Below are positions 15,881 to 25,726 of a DNA stretch of 64,000 bases, one piece after another. Source of the DNA: Priestia megaterium (GTDB lineage: Bacteria; Bacillota; Bacilli; Bacillales; Bacillaceae_H); assembly GCA_008180335.1 (NCBI GenBank), contig VTEF01000004.1, positions 124,850-188,849 on the forward strand. Direction: 5' to 3'. The notes beneath the pieces were generated by a model. The model worked only from the letters and a program-made list of their open reading frames with translations. It searched no databases and had not been told where the DNA came from. Position 1 is the stretch's first letter; each line of letters begins with the position of its first letter. The translations under genes were made by a program, and so were the position numbers.

Positions 15881-17725
15881 TTATCTCTTCCTTTCTGATA
15901 TAACAAGTTGCTTGTCATGGATATAACGTGTCAAAATTTCAGTCATTTCATAGCGCATAAAAGGTGTAATTAAATAAATGCCTTTAAATAATTCATAAGC
16001 TGTATCAATTAAATCTTTTGCAATGGCAAGCCCTTCTACTTCGCCTTGAATGCTATCATCACCTGCAGCGTCCATTTTTGCTAAAATGTCTTCTGATAAT
16101 TTAATTCCAGGTACTTCATGGTGGATAAACCGGGCATTGCGAGCGTTTGTTAATGGCATAATTCCAATATAAATCGGTGCATCTAAATGTTTTGTAGCTT
16201 CATATACATCTTCGATTTGTTTTGTTGAATACAAGGGCTGTGTAATAAAATAGTGAGCGCCGCAATCAATTTTCTTTTCAAGACGTATGACTGCACGGTC
16301 TAAGTGACGTACGTTAGGATTAAAAGCTGCTGCAATAGAGAAGTTTGTTTTTTGTCCAAGCGGTTTACCTGAATAGGATAAACCTTCATTAAATTGCGCA
16401 ATTAAACTAATTAAATCAAATGATGATAAATCATAAACCGATGTAGCGCCTGGGAAATCCCCAATTTTAGAAGGGTCTCCAGTGATCGCTAATACTTGAT
16501 TCATGCCTAATGTGTGAAGACCCATTAAATGTGATTGCAAACCAATTAAATTGCGGTCGCGACACGTAATATGAATAAGAGGCCTTGCATTGGTTTGCTG
16601 CTGCATCAAAGTCGCCATTGCTACATTGCTAACACGCGGTGAAGCAAGCGAGTTGTCTGCTAATGTTACTGCATCAACGCCAACCTTTTGCAGCGCTTTG
16701 GCGCCTTCTAAAAACTTCGTAGGACCAAGCTGTTTAGGTGGATCTAATTCAACAATGACAGAGCGGCGTTCTTTTACAATTTCATGTAAATGAGGCTCAG
16801 TTAACTGTTCGCGTTCTTGTACGGCAATAGTCGGTCTTATTTTGACAGTCTTTTTAACAACCGGCTTTTCATTTGTCAGTGCCGTTGCCATCGCTTGCAC
16901 ATGAGCAGGCGTTGTTCCACAGCAGCCGCCAATTAACCGAACACCTTGATTTCGAAAGGCGCGAGCACTTTCAGCGAAATAATCATCATTGGTTTCATAT
17001 TCTACTTTGCCTTCCACATAAGCTGGCAAACTAGCGTTTGGATATGCAGAAAGATAGGCACGCTCCATAAGAGGAACTTCTTCTAGCGATTGAATCATAT
17101 GAGAAGGCCCAAGGCGACAGTTTAGACCAACTACATCAGCACCTAAATCTTCTAATTCCTTGAATGCGTCACACAATGGGGTGCCATTTTGTAAAACGCC
17201 GATATCGTGAAGAGAGACATGGGTAATAATTGGCTTTGTCGTTTCTTTTCGTGCTAAAGACAGAACGATTTTTAATTCTTCAAAATCATAATAAGTTTCA
17301 AATAATAAGCCATCTACATCTTCATTTAACAACCAAAACAACTGCTCGCGAATACTGCGTTTAATTTCTTCGGTTGAAATTGAATTTTTTTGAAACGATC
17401 GGATTCCTCCGATTGTACCAACAACATACGCTTTATTTTTAACAGCTTGCTTTGCAGTTTTAACAGCCGCAACATTAATATCTTTAACGGAATCTTCCAA
17501 CCCGTAGCGAGCTAGTTTTTGATAGTTTGCTGCATATGTGTTTGTTTGAATGACATCAGCACCAGCCTGTAAATAGGCTTGATGAATGCGGAAAATTTCA
17601 TCGCTTTTTGTGAGGTTTAATTCTTCAAAGCAACTGTCAATACCGTGAGAGTAAAGAAGGGTACCAGTTGCACCATCCCCAATTAGAATTTTAGATTGTA
17701 AGTCTTCAAGTAACCCCATTTCCAA
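15881..17725 (-). CDS. yitJ: bifunctional homocysteine S-methyltransferase / methylene-THF reductase
   Basis: The 614-aa protein fuses an N-terminal homocysteine methyltransferase domain (about 1-290, zinc motif GGCCGTTP) to a C-terminal methylene-tetrahydrofolate reductase barrel (about 320-600, [19 protein letters not shown]). This is the YitJ architecture. The reductase supplies 5-methyl-THF for MetH, encoded immediately downstream. GAGGAGG lies 6-7 nt before ATG 17725. Expression is controlled by the S-box leader upstream. Confidence 0.95.
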   Translation of the reverse strand: MEMGLLEDLQSKILIGDGATGTLLYSHGIDSCFEELNLTKSDEIFRIHQAYLQAGADVIQTNTYAANYQKLARYGLEDSVKDINVAAVKTAKQAVKNKAYVVGTIGGIRSFQKNSISTEEIKRSIREQLFWLLNEDVDGLLFETYYDFEELKIVLSLARKETTKPIITHVSLHDIGVLQNGTPLCDAFKELEDLGADVVGLNCRLGPSHMIQSLEEVPLMERAYLSAYPNASLPAYVEGKVEYETNDDYFAESARAFRNQGVRLIGGCCGTTPAHVQAMATALTNEKPVVKKTVKIRPTIAVQEREQLTEPHLHEIVKERRSVIVELDPPKQLGPTKFLEGAKALQKVGVDAVTLADNSLASPRVSNVAMATLMQQQTNARPLIHITCRDRNLIGLQSHLMGLHTLGMNQVLAITGDPSKIGDFPGATSVYDLSSFDLISLIAQFNEGLSYSGKPLGQKTNFSIAAAFNPNVRHLDRAVIRLEKKIDCGAHYFITQPLYSTKQIEDVYEATKHLDAPIYIGIMPLTNARNARFIHHEVPGIKLSEDILAKMDAAGDDSIQGEVEGLAIAKDLIDTAYELFKGIYLITPFMRYEMTEILTRYIHDKQLVISERKR

Positions 17726-17829
17726 ACCTCCTCTAAGAATCTATTACATCGAAAGCATGTAGCCATTTATATAGTTAAACTTCAAGTACTGAAGGGGACG
17801 CCCTCACATTTTAGTTGAAGTAATTGTAA

Positions 17830-17860
17830 AAAGAAAAAGCCTTCTTAAGAAGAAGACTTT
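17830..17860 (-). terminator. S-box expression-platform terminator
   Basis: AAGTCTTCTT pairs with AAGAAGGCTT on the minus strand and is followed by a CTTTTTCTTTTTA tail. It should form when SAM is bound. Confidence 0.8.
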
Positions 17861-17866
17861 TTCTTC

Positions 17867-17972
17867 TTCTTATCTTCCAAGCAATAAATTGCTTGCTGGA
17901 TTTAGCACCATGTCTTTTCGACTGGTTGCTGAGGCTTCAAAGGGCCAGTCCCTCCACCTCTCGTGATAAGAA
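17867..17972 (-). promoter_or_regulatory. SAM-I (S-box) riboswitch
   Basis: Read on the minus strand it begins with TTCTTATC (P1, paired with GATAAGAA at the 3' side). The hallmark core GAGGTGGAGGGACTGGCC, CTTTGAAGCCTCAGCAACC and a GGTGCTAA.TCC segment follow. The order and spacing match the S-box family, which terminates transcription when SAM is bound. It lies 142 nt before yitJ and controls yitJ-metH. Confidence 0.97.
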
Positions 17973-18292
17973 TCTATATACATATACGATGTAAAATTTA
18001 AGTTCATTTTAGTGAAGTAGCAGTAGCGTGTTTATATGTTTTTTCGCTCATCATTCTGATAAAAGAGTTAACAAATTAAAAATCAAGAGCTAGACAGAAT
18101 AAATGCTTACCATATAATTTATCTGATTTTTAGAAATTATACAATATAATTCCGTAATTTTACCGAAAAAATCTGAAAAATTTGTTTGGAAGATTGGAAA
18201 CAGAAAGAAGAACATGCTGATATGTTAAGGTTTTTGCACGGATGAGAAAATCATCGAAAGGAAGTTTCGTCAAGTGCTTATTAAATAGGCAA
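17973..18292. other. intergenic region upstream of the S-box
   Basis: It should contain the yitJ-metH promoter. I see TATATA (minus, near 17985) but no clear -35. No ORF with a ribosome site. Confidence 0.4.
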
Positions 18293-18326
18293 AAGAAAAA
18301 GCGGTGTAAAGAGCGCCGCTTTTCTA
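18293..18326 (-). terminator. terminator of the aldo/keto reductase gene
   Basis: On the minus strand AAAGCGG pairs with CCGCTTT, and TTTCTTTT follows. Confidence 0.8.
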
Positions 18327-18351
18327 AAAAGTATTTACGTGAACAAATGAA

Positions 18352-19254
18352 TTAATCAACCGGTCTGCCTTTAGATGCTTCTAAAATTTGGAACCATTGC
18401 ATGCGTGTCATGTTCAACTCCAATGCATTAACTGCAGATTCAATGCGCTCAATTCTTCCTGAGCCTACAATTGGCATAATGTTGGCAGGATGTGAAAGTA
18501 ACCAAGTATATGCAACTTGATCGATGGATTGAGCGCCAATTTCTGCTCCAATCTCTTCAAGTTTTTTACGCACACGTGTTGAACGTTCATCAGTAGCGGT
18601 GAAAATAGCACCGCCTCCTAATGGTGACCACGCCATCGGTGCAAGCTTATGCTGCTGGCATTGTTCAATTGTGCCTTCATCAAAATGGTTTAAATATGTA
18701 GGTGAAATTTCAAGTTGATTTGTAACAAGCGAGAAAGGTAAAAACGCCTGCAGCATGTCAAACTGTGAACGCTTGAAGTTTGATACACCGAAATAACGAA
18801 CTTTACCTTCTTCTTTTAGTTGAATAAATGCTTCCGCTACTTCTTCAGGGTTCATAAATGGATCAGGGCGATGAATCAGCAAAACGTCCACATAATCTGT
18901 ATTTAAATTAATTAATGATTGATTGGCACTTTGGATGATGTGCTTTTTGCTTGTGTCATAGAAATTAATTTTACGTTCAGGGTATTTTTCAGATGTTAAT
19001 TTAATTCCACACTTCGTTACGATTTGCATCGAATCGCGCAATGAAGGTTTTTGGGCTAACGCTTGTCCAAATAAGCTTTCACAACTGTAATTGCCATAAA
19101 TATCAGCATGGTCAAACGTTGTAATACCGCGATCGAGGCATTGCTCCATAAGAGCTAATGTTTGATCAGTGGAAAGGTTCCAATCTGAAAGACGCCATAA
19201 GCCGTGGATAATGCGGGAGAATCGTAAGTCATCTGTTAATTGTACGTACTGCAT
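18352..19254 (-). CDS. aldo/keto reductase (YdhF/YcsN-like)
   Basis: ATG 19254 is chosen: AGAAGGTGG lies 9 nt upstream, while the GTG at 19266 is inside that ribosome site. The 300-aa TIM barrel has the AKR tetrad context: DHADIYGNY with catalytic Asp and Tyr, TKCGIK with Lys, and LLIHRPDP with His. GSGRIERI is the NADPH-binding loop. It should reduce aldehydes or ketones with NADPH in the cytoplasm; substrate unknown. Single-gene unit. Confidence 0.88.
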   Translation of the reverse strand: MQYVQLTDDLRFSRIIHGLWRLSDWNLSTDQTLALMEQCLDRGITTFDHADIYGNYSCESLFGQALAQKPSLRDSMQIVTKCGIKLTSEKYPERKINFYDTSKKHIIQSANQSLINLNTDYVDVLLIHRPDPFMNPEEVAEAFIQLKEEGKVRYFGVSNFKRSQFDMLQAFLPFSLVTNQLEISPTYLNHFDEGTIEQCQQHKLAPMAWSPLGGGAIFTATDERSTRVRKKLEEIGAEIGAQSIDQVAYTWLLSHPANIMPIVGSGRIERIESAVNALELNMTRMQWFQILEASKGRPVD

Positions 19255-19415
19255 AAAGTAAGCCACCTTCTATTTTTATCATAAATTTTGAATCCGCTTT
19301 GATTATAACAAAGCAATAAAGCGATTACATCATAAATTGTCTTTTAAAAGGCTCGTCTTTTTTCAATGGCTAGTACATATAGTTTAGTATCGAGGTCAAG
19401 CAAAGGGTGATTATA

Positions 19416-20450
19416 GTGAAAAAATGGAAATTAACTTTGCAAGTAGCGGCTACTTATATCGGAACAGTAGTTGGGGCTGGATTTGCAACCGGGAAAGAGA
19501 TTGTGCAATTTTTTACACAATATGGATCGCTGGGGTTAATTGGAATTTTAATTAGTGGATTATTTTTTGTCTGGCTAGGCTCTAAGTTGATGCTTATTGC
19601 ACAGTCTATTCAAGCACAATCTTATCAGCAATTAAATAATTATTTATTTGGCCCAGCAGTCGGTAAATTTGTTAATGGATTTACGATTATTATTTTATTT
19701 GGGGTTACATCGGTAATGTTAGCAAGTACAGGCGCAATTGGGCAAGAGCAATTAGGGATGTGGCCGCAACTTGGAATGCTTATTACAATTGTGTTAGCTT
19801 ATATAGCTATTTCAAAAGGAATTGAAGGCATTTTAATTGTGAATTCGCTTGTAGTACCGATGATGCTTAGCTTTTCGGTGATTATCTTTATTCCGTATCT
19901 TGAACATTTTTCGTTTTTACAAGTATCTCCGACAGCTATGATGAACAAAGAATGGAATTGGCTCTTTAGTCCATTTCTATATATCGCATTTAATTTAGCG
20001 ATGGCGCAAGCTGTACTTGTTCCTTTAGGAAGTGAAATAGAGGACCGAAGTGTGATAAAAAGAGGTGCGCTGATCGGAGGATTAGGCTTAACATTTATGA
20101 TGGTGGCCGCACATTTAGCTTTATCAAACTTACCGTATACCTTTCAACTCGATATTCCAATGAGTGAAGTGATTAAACATGTAGGTATATGGGTGAACTG
20201 GTTATTTTTGATTGTTATTTTTGGTGAAATTTTTACAACGTTAATTGGAAACGTATTCGGAATAGCTCGGCAAATACAGTCTGTTATCCCGATTTCAGAT
20301 AATAAAGCCTTTGCACTCATTATGGGGTTATGTTTTATTGTAGGGCAAATCGGTTACGGAAAGCTGCTTGAAATCCTTTATCCAGTATTTGGATACATTG
20401 GTTTAGCATTTCTTGTTATGCTTTGTTTGAAAAAAGAAAAAAAGGAATAG
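19416..20450 (+). CDS. ykvI: LeuT-fold-like membrane transporter YkvI
   Basis: GTG 19416 fits AAGGGTG at 6 nt; the upstream GTG (19407) is within the ribosome site. The 344-aa product has about 10 hydrophobic segments and a first helix with GTVVGAGFATGKEIVQFF. That unwound glycine-rich motif is typical of amino-acid/sodium symporters. It matches B. subtilis YkvI, an uncharacterised transporter. It precedes the FMN-controlled rib operon, but that operon has its own promoter, so a flavin link is not implied. Confidence 0.75.
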   Translation: MKKWKLTLQVAATYIGTVVGAGFATGKEIVQFFTQYGSLGLIGILISGLFFVWLGSKLMLIAQSIQAQSYQQLNNYLFGPAVGKFVNGFTIIILFGVTSVMLASTGAIGQEQLGMWPQLGMLITIVLAYIAISKGIEGILIVNSLVVPMMLSFSVIIFIPYLEHFSFLQVSPTAMMNKEWNWLFSPFLYIAFNLAMAQAVLVPLGSEIEDRSVIKRGALIGGLGLTFMMVAAHLALSNLPYTFQLDIPMSEVIKHVGIWVNWLFLIVIFGEIFTTLIGNVFGIARQIQSVIPISDNKAFALIMGLCFIVGQIGYGKLLEILYPVFGYIGLAFLVMLCLKKEKKE

Positions 20451-20496
20451 AAATGATTGTATTTTACAAAATTTTCGATAAAAAGTGTCAAATGTT

Positions 20497-20525
20497 GTGA
20501 CATTCATGAAAGGCTCTGCTATAAT
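20497..20525 (+). promoter_or_regulatory. rib operon promoter
   Basis: GTGACA (20497-20502), a 17-bp spacer and TATAAT (20520-20525) with extended TGC. It lies about 37 bp before the FMN aptamer. Confidence 0.8.
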
Positions 20526-20561
20526 AAAAAACAAATCAGGCAACAAAAGCCGATCATAATT

Positions 20562-20704
20562 ATCCTTCGGGGTCGGGTGCAAGTCCCAACCGGCGGTGAT
20601 AAGGTGGATAACCTTTAAGCCCGTGACCCGTTTTCGTTTATTCGTTAACGGTGGATCTAGTTGAAATCTAGAGCCGACAGTAAAAGTCTGGATGGGAGAA
20701 GGAT
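20562..20704 (+). promoter_or_regulatory. FMN riboswitch (RFN element)
   Basis: The closing stem ATCCTTC...GAAGGAT encloses the conserved core blocks GGGGTCGGGTG, CCGGCGGTGAT, AAGCCCGTGACCCG, GGTGGAT, GAGCCGACAG and GTCTGGATGGGAGAAGGAT. This is the standard RFN element, which binds FMN and lowers rib expression. It is followed by an unusually long leader before ribE. Confidence 0.97.
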
Positions 20705-20915
20705 CAGGAAGCACAGTTGATTTTTTAATGCGCAAATAGATGGGATTAGTCTATCTTTTTTGAGACAATTCTTTTCTTTATTTGTAAAAAAATGAAAATA
20801 ACTGTTTATTTCGCATACCGTTAAGCAGAGCAGGGATTTTTTGCTACCTGCTGTTTATTTGATATGCGAATATATAAGCGAAATGTGCAAAGATAAAAAC
20901 TGATTCGATCTAATC
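20705..20915 (+). other. long rib leader between aptamer and terminator
   Basis: 211 nt without a gene. It holds an imperfect nested hairpin (TTCGCATA near 20810 with TATGCGAA near 20860; inner AGCAGG / CCTGCT). It is too short to encode RibD. It may be part of the expression platform or the scar of a deletion. Confidence 0.45.
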
Positions 20916-20951
20916 AACCCCTTGGACTTATTGTTCAAGGGGTTTTATTTT
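20916..20951 (+). terminator. rib leader terminator
   Basis: AACCCCTTG pairs with CAAGGGGTT and is followed by TTATTTT, 56 nt before ribE. It is the likely FMN-dependent terminator. Confidence 0.8.
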
Positions 20952-21007
20952 GTTCAATCCCGCTTTCTTGTTAGAAAGTGGAGCTTGTAGTGAAAGAAGG
21001 TGAAAAG

Positions 21008-21670
21008 ATGTTTACAGGAATTATTGAGGAAATAGGACGAATTAAAAGTATTCAAAAGGGTACAGAGGCGATTGTGCTAACGATTGATGCGAAAATTGTA
21101 TTACAGGATGTTAAACTTGGTGACAGTATTTCTGTAAACGGTGTTTGTTTAACCGTCACTTCCTTTTCGAAATCTCATTTTACCGTTGACGTGATGCCTG
21201 AAACAATCAAAGCCAGCACATTGCAGTTGCTTACCATTGGCTCTCTGGTAAATTTAGAACGTGCCATGAGTGCAAACGGCCGTTTCGGAGGTCATTTTGT
21301 GAGTGGACATGTTGATGGAGTAGGAACAATTGTGAATAAGGATCGAAAAGGGAATGCTATTTATTATGAAATTAAAATTGATCCATCACTGCGCAGGTAT
21401 ATGATGCTAAAAGGTTCTGTCTCAGTGGATGGGACAAGCTTAACCATTTTTGGTGTAACGGATCATTCATTTACAATCTCACTTATTCCTCATACTGTGT
21501 CACATACAATCGTCGGTGAAAAACAGCGGGGCGATAAGGTGAATATTGAATGTGACATGTTAGCTAAATATATGAATGAAATGGTGTCGCGCACATCACC
21601 GCAGCCGCTTGAAAAATCTTCAAATAATATGAAAGAGCTGCTTCAAAAGCATGGTTTTACAGACTATTAG
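21008..21670 (+). CDS. ribE: riboflavin synthase alpha chain
   Basis: ATG 21008 is preferred, since AGAAGG lies 7 nt upstream and the product then begins [10 protein letters not shown] as in the family. The 220-aa protein has two lumazine-binding repeats (about 1-97 and 98-195; [27 protein letters not shown]). It dismutates two 6,7-dimethyl-8-ribityllumazine molecules to riboflavin. It is the first gene after the FMN leader, where B. subtilis has ribD. It is followed by ribBA 13 nt later. Confidence 0.95.
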   Translation: MFTGIIEEIGRIKSIQKGTEAIVLTIDAKIVLQDVKLGDSISVNGVCLTVTSFSKSHFTVDVMPETIKASTLQLLTIGSLVNLERAMSANGRFGGHFVSGHVDGVGTIVNKDRKGNAIYYEIKIDPSLRRYMMLKGSVSVDGTSLTIFGVTDHSFTISLIPHTVSHTIVGEKQRGDKVNIECDMLAKYMNEMVSRTSPQPLEKSSNNMKELLQKHGFTDY

Positions 21671-21683
21671 TGAGGTGAAAAAG

Positions 21684-22877
21684 ATGTTCCATTCAATAGA
21701 AGAAGCAATTGATGATCTTAAAAAAGGAAAAGTTGTAATTGTTTGTGATGATGAAGATCGTGAAAATGAAGGTGATTTTATTTCATTAGCAGAAACTGCA
21801 ACACCAGAAGTGGTCAATTTTATGGCGACATACGGAAGAGGGTTAATTTGCACGCCGATTACAGAAGAAGTGGCAGCTCGTTTAAACCTTCATCCGATGG
21901 TTACTACTAACACGGATATGCATGGAACAGCGTTTACAGTTAGTGTTGATCATGTGTCTACAACAACTGGAATTAGTGCCCATGAACGTTCCGCTACGAT
22001 TTTGGCTTTAATTGATGAAGAAGCGAAAGAGAATGATTTTAGAAGACCAGGCCATGTGTTTCCTTTGGTCGCGAAAAAAGGAGGCGTACTTCAAAGAGCT
22101 GGACATACCGAGGCGGCTGTTGATTTAGCAGTGTTAGCTGGTGGGAAGCCTGCTGGTGTCATTTGCGAGATTATGAAAGAAGACGGTACGATGGCTCGTG
22201 TACTAGACTTAATTCGACTTTCAAAACAGTTAGATTTAAAACTGATCACGATTAAAGATTTAATTGCTTACCGCAGAAAGCATGACGAATTGGTTACACG
22301 TGAGGTTGAAATTAATTTACCAACTGCTTTTGGCGATTTTAAAGCGATTGGCTATACAAATAAAGTAGATGATAAAGAACATTTAGCGATTATAAAAGGA
22401 AGCATTACACCAGATGAACCGACTTTAGTACGCGTTCATTCTGAATGCTTGACAGGTGATGTGTTTGGATCTGAACGCTGTGATTGCGGTCCGCAGCTTC
22501 ATGCTGCTCTTGCTCAGATTGAAGAAGAAGGAAAAGGCATTCTTCTTTATATGCGTCAAGAAGGAAGAGGCATTGGCTTAATGAATAAGCTAAAAGCTTA
22601 CAAGCTTCAAGAAGAGGGATATGATACTGTTGAAGCGAATGAAAAGTTAGGGTTTGGTGCAGACTTGCGCGAATATGGCATTGGAGCTCAAATATTAAAA
22701 GACTTAGGTGTAAAGAGAATGAAATTATTAACAAACAACCCGCGCAAAATCACAGGGTTAAAAGGGTATGATTTAGAAGTGATTGAAAGAGTGCCGATTC
22801 AAATGCCAGCAGTCGCTGCTAATAAAAAATATTTAAGTACAAAAGCAGAAAAACTAGGTCACTTATTACATTTCTAA
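21684..22877 (+). CDS. ribBA: DHBP synthase / GTP cyclohydrolase II
   Basis: ATG 21684 follows GAGGTG by 6-7 nt. The 397-aa protein fuses RibB (about 1-200; [29 protein letters not shown]) to RibA (about 205-397). The RibA half has the zinc site C-x10-CDC within [15 protein letters not shown], plus QEGRGIGL and NNPRKI. It makes both precursors of lumazine, from ribulose 5-phosphate and from GTP. Second gene of the operon. Confidence 0.97.
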   Translation: MFHSIEEAIDDLKKGKVVIVCDDEDRENEGDFISLAETATPEVVNFMATYGRGLICTPITEEVAARLNLHPMVTTNTDMHGTAFTVSVDHVSTTTGISAHERSATILALIDEEAKENDFRRPGHVFPLVAKKGGVLQRAGHTEAAVDLAVLAGGKPAGVICEIMKEDGTMARVLDLIRLSKQLDLKLITIKDLIAYRRKHDELVTREVEINLPTAFGDFKAIGYTNKVDDKEHLAIIKGSITPDEPTLVRVHSECLTGDVFGSERCDCGPQLHAALAQIEEEGKGILLYMRQEGRGIGLMNKLKAYKLQEEGYDTVEANEKLGFGADLREYGIGAQILKDLGVKRMKLLTNNPRKITGLKGYDLEVIERVPIQMPAVAANKKYLSTKAEKLGHLLHF

Positions 22878-22931
22878 AACCATTAGTCAAAAGCAATGGA
22901 TTAGACAGATATAAAATAGGAGGAACAAACA

Positions 22932-23402
22932 ATGAATAATGTATTTGAGGGAAATTTAGTAGGATCAGGGTTAAAGGTAGCAATTGTAGTAGGACGTTTT
23001 AATGAATTTATTACAAGTCGATTATTAGGCGGAGCCGAAGATGCTTTAAAACGTCATGGTGTAGATGAGGCAGATGTAGATGTTGCGTGGGTACCAGGTG
23101 CTTATGAGATTCCATTAATCGCGAAAAAATTTGCAGAGTCTAAAAAATATGATGCTGTGATTACACTCGGAACTGTTATTCGAGGTGCCACGCCGCATTT
23201 TGATTTCGTGTGTAACGAAGTAGCGAAAGGAGTAGCATCCCAAAGCTTGCAGACAGGTGTACCTATTATCTTTGGTGTATTAACAACAGAAACAATTGAA
23301 CAGGCAATTGAACGTGCTGGCACAAAAGCAGGCAACAAAGGATGGGAAGCAGCGGTTTCGGCAATCGAAATGGCGAACTTAACTAAGTTAATTGAAGGCT
23401 AA
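22932..23402 (+). CDS. ribH: 6,7-dimethyl-8-ribityllumazine synthase
   Basis: ATG follows AGGAGG by 7 nt. The 156-aa protein has [30 protein letters not shown] (catalytic His region) and the C-terminal NKGWEAA helix. It condenses the products of RibBA/RibD into lumazine, probably as a 60-mer capsid. Third and last operon gene; a strong terminator follows. No ribT-like gene. Confidence 0.97.
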   Translation: MNNVFEGNLVGSGLKVAIVVGRFNEFITSRLLGGAEDALKRHGVDEADVDVAWVPGAYEIPLIAKKFAESKKYDAVITLGTVIRGATPHFDFVCNEVAKGVASQSLQTGVPIIFGVLTTETIEQAIERAGTKAGNKGWEAAVSAIEMANLTKLIEG

Positions 23403-23443
23403 TTGGAAAGCGGAGAAATTAATTAAAAGTGTTTCTATACAGC

Positions 23444-23485
23444 AAACCTTATGCAAAGAATCTTTCAATGCATAAGGTTTTTTTA
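23444..23485 (+). terminator. rib operon terminator
   Basis: Perfect 12-bp stem AAACCTTATGCA / TGCATAAGGTTT and TTTTA tail. Confidence 0.92.
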
Positions 23486-23579
23486 CTACTCGTTTGTGAT
23501 GGTCACAGATTATTCACGTATAATTTAACGGAAAGTTTTTACCCTATATAGTAACTAGTTTACATAAAGGGAGACGCTC

Positions 23580-24455
23580 ATGCCTCATTCTATTCCGTTT
23601 TTTATTCTTATTACCACGAGTGTTTTAATCTTTTTTAGTGTATTGCTTCATACAAAAGATAAAAAGCTAATTATTCTGTTATTTTTTATGATCGGTATGG
23701 CTTATACATTGGAGTATGTCATTCTGGTTTTATTTAACAGTTATCAATATGATCCTAATTTTACGTCTAACGAGTATTTTGATAATCTTTTTGGGTCTTT
23801 AACGTCACAAGCATTTACATTTCCGATTATGGCTGTATTTGTGGCCGCATATCAATTGAAATTTCGCTATATTATTTTCATCTCTCTAATGTTTATGGGA
23901 ATTGAAGAACTATTTATTCATTTAGGTTTATACAAGCAGCATTGGTGGAAAACGATTTATACTGGTATTTTTATGACAATTGGTTTTATGATTGCAAAAG
24001 TGTGGTACGTGTGGTTAAGCGAGCGATTTTCAAAATGGATTCATTTTACAACACTGTATTTAAGTATGACAGCAGTTAACACAACGATTATGCTCTGTTT
24101 AATAGCCATGCTTCATACACATACCTTTCAGGTCGAATGGTTTCAATCGGATACAAGAGATCTTGTTAATATTAATACTATTTACGTATATGGATTAACA
24201 TTGTTATACATATGGGCTGTAATCCGCCATTCACTATTATTCATCATAATGTCTATCCTTTCGTTTCGTCTGCTTGATGTCATTTTAATTCATTATCATA
24301 TTCTTGAACTGGCGAAGTGGAATTCGCTTTTTCTAATTACCATTCTTGATTTGGGTGTTATTGCGCTGATTGCAAGGTTTAATCATTTCATATTAAAAAA
24401 TTGCTATGGAACAGATCGAAAAAAAGTCATTGCGTTTATGAACGATAACAACTAA
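23580..24455 (+). CDS. polytopic membrane protein, unknown
   Basis: GGGAGACG lies before ATG 23580. The 291-aa protein is almost entirely hydrophobic, with about 8 predicted membrane helices rich in Phe, Ile and His. A short charged loop falls near residues 185-200. No transport or enzyme motif that I recognise. It is alone between the rib operon and glcT. A spore or envelope role could be imagined, but the sequence gives no support for a specific function. Confidence 0.65.
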   Translation: MPHSIPFFILITTSVLIFFSVLLHTKDKKLIILLFFMIGMAYTLEYVILVLFNSYQYDPNFTSNEYFDNLFGSLTSQAFTFPIMAVFVAAYQLKFRYIIFISLMFMGIEELFIHLGLYKQHWWKTIYTGIFMTIGFMIAKVWYVWLSERFSKWIHFTTLYLSMTAVNTTIMLCLIAMLHTHTFQVEWFQSDTRDLVNINTIYVYGLTLLYIWAVIRHSLLFIIMSILSFRLLDVILIHYHILELAKWNSLFLITILDLGVIALIARFNHFILKNCYGTDRKKVIAFMNDNN

Positions 24456-24517
24456 GATAGTACGTGCAATAAGTAATTAAGTTGAAAATACAGACTGTTT
24501 TAGGAAAAACGAATTAA

Positions 24518-24547
24518 TTGACGGTTATTTGAATTCTTTCGTAAAAT
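24518..24547 (+). promoter_or_regulatory. putative glcT promoter
   Basis: TTGACG (24518-24523), an 18-bp spacer and TAAAAT (24542-24547), 45 bp before glcT. Confidence 0.6.
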
Positions 24548-24591
24548 AAGAAAGCAAATAATTGAAAGCTGAGTAGAGGAGTGAAGGATTC

Positions 24592-25440
24592 GTGAAAGAG
24601 TCCTTTTTTGTAAAGAAGGTACTAAATAATAACGTGTTAATTGCTACTCATCATGCGTATAAAGAAGTTGTTCTAATTGGGAAAGGAATCGGTTTTAATA
24701 AAAAGAAAAATGATGAAATCGATGCGCAATCTGTAGAAAAAATGTTTCTATTGAAGAATGAGGAAGAACAAGAACAATATAAACAGTTATTAACACAAGT
24801 AGATGAACATGTTATTGAAATGATGAATGATATTATCGTACATATTCAAACACGTGTGAATGTGCCTTTAAATGAGCATATTCATATTGGATTGACCGAT
24901 CATATTGCGTTTGCTATAAAGCGTTTTCAGCAAGGGATGGATTTAAAAAATCCATTTCTGATTGAGACAAAAGCCTTATACCCAGAGGAGTATTCAATTG
25001 CAAGAGAAGTAGTAGAAATTATCCACCAAAAGATCGGCATAGAATTGCCTGTTGGAGAAATCGGCTTCATTGCGCTTCATATTCATAGTGCATTAACTCA
25101 AAAACACATCTTGGAAGTAAATCATGACTCACAATTGATTCAAACAATTATTAATGTTATTGAAGAATCATTAAATTTAGATGTTGATAAAGAATCTGTG
25201 CATTATATGAGACTTATTCGTCACCTGCATTTTGCGATTGACCGCGTCAAAACAGGTGAAGTAATTGCAGAGCCAAAAAAAATAGCTTTACTGTTGAAAG
25301 AAGAATACCCCCTATGTTACAATGTCTCATGGAAAGTAATTAAAATCATGCAACAAGCGCTACACTTACCAGTTTATGAAGCAGAAGCAGTGTATTTAAC
25401 AATGCATTTACAGCGACTTATGACAAAATCGGATTTATAA
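24592..25440 (+). CDS. glcT: BglG-family antiterminator GlcT
   Basis: GTG 24592 follows AGGAG/AAGGA. The 282-aa protein has an N-terminal RNA-binding CAT domain (about 1-58), then two PTS regulation domains. Their conserved His residues sit in LNEHIHIGLTDH, GFIALHIHSA, MRLIRHLHFAID and YLTMHLQRL. It binds the RAT element in the ptsG leader when glucose is being transported, and is inactivated by EII-Glc phosphorylation in its absence. It directly precedes ptsG as in B. subtilis. Confidence 0.95.
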   Translation: MKESFFVKKVLNNNVLIATHHAYKEVVLIGKGIGFNKKKNDEIDAQSVEKMFLLKNEEEQEQYKQLLTQVDEHVIEMMNDIIVHIQTRVNVPLNEHIHIGLTDHIAFAIKRFQQGMDLKNPFLIETKALYPEEYSIAREVVEIIHQKIGIELPVGEIGFIALHIHSALTQKHILEVNHDSQLIQTIINVIEESLNLDVDKESVHYMRLIRHLHFAIDRVKTGEVIAEPKKIALLLKEEYPLCYNVSWKVIKIMQQALHLPVYEAEAVYLTMHLQRLMTKSDL

Positions 25441-25450
25441 AATCATTTCA

Positions 25451-25482
25451 TACGTGTTACTGATACGATCAGGCATGAGTGA
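25451..25482 (+). promoter_or_regulatory. RAT antiterminator target of GlcT
   Basis: ACGTGTTACTGATACGATCA followed by GGCATGAGTGA closely matches the known ptsG RAT as I recall it. Its 3' part overlaps the left arm of the terminator, so the two folds are exclusive. Confidence 0.88.
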
Positions 25483-25558
25483 GAAATGAAGCGGATGTTT
25501 AAGGGATTACTATACCTATTATTCGTTTCTTCTTTCACCATGCCTTTTTTTGTTGTAA
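25471..25558 (+). terminator. conditional terminator in the ptsG leader
   Basis: AGGCATG...TGAGAAATGAA pairs with TTC...TTTCA..CATGCCT and a T7 tail follows. It should block ptsG transcription unless GlcT stabilises the RAT. Confidence 0.85.
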
Positions 25559-25726
25559 GAAAGCGTAATCATGAACACACTAAGTGGACAAACAAACGCT
25601 GCTAGCGGGCATTCCTTTCATTCTTACTAGCTATATAGAAAGCGGTTAAGAAAGGCAAAGACCATTAGTAGCGTATCAAATTATAGACTTGTTGCACACT
25701 ACAAGTATAAAAAGGAGGTAAGCGCC

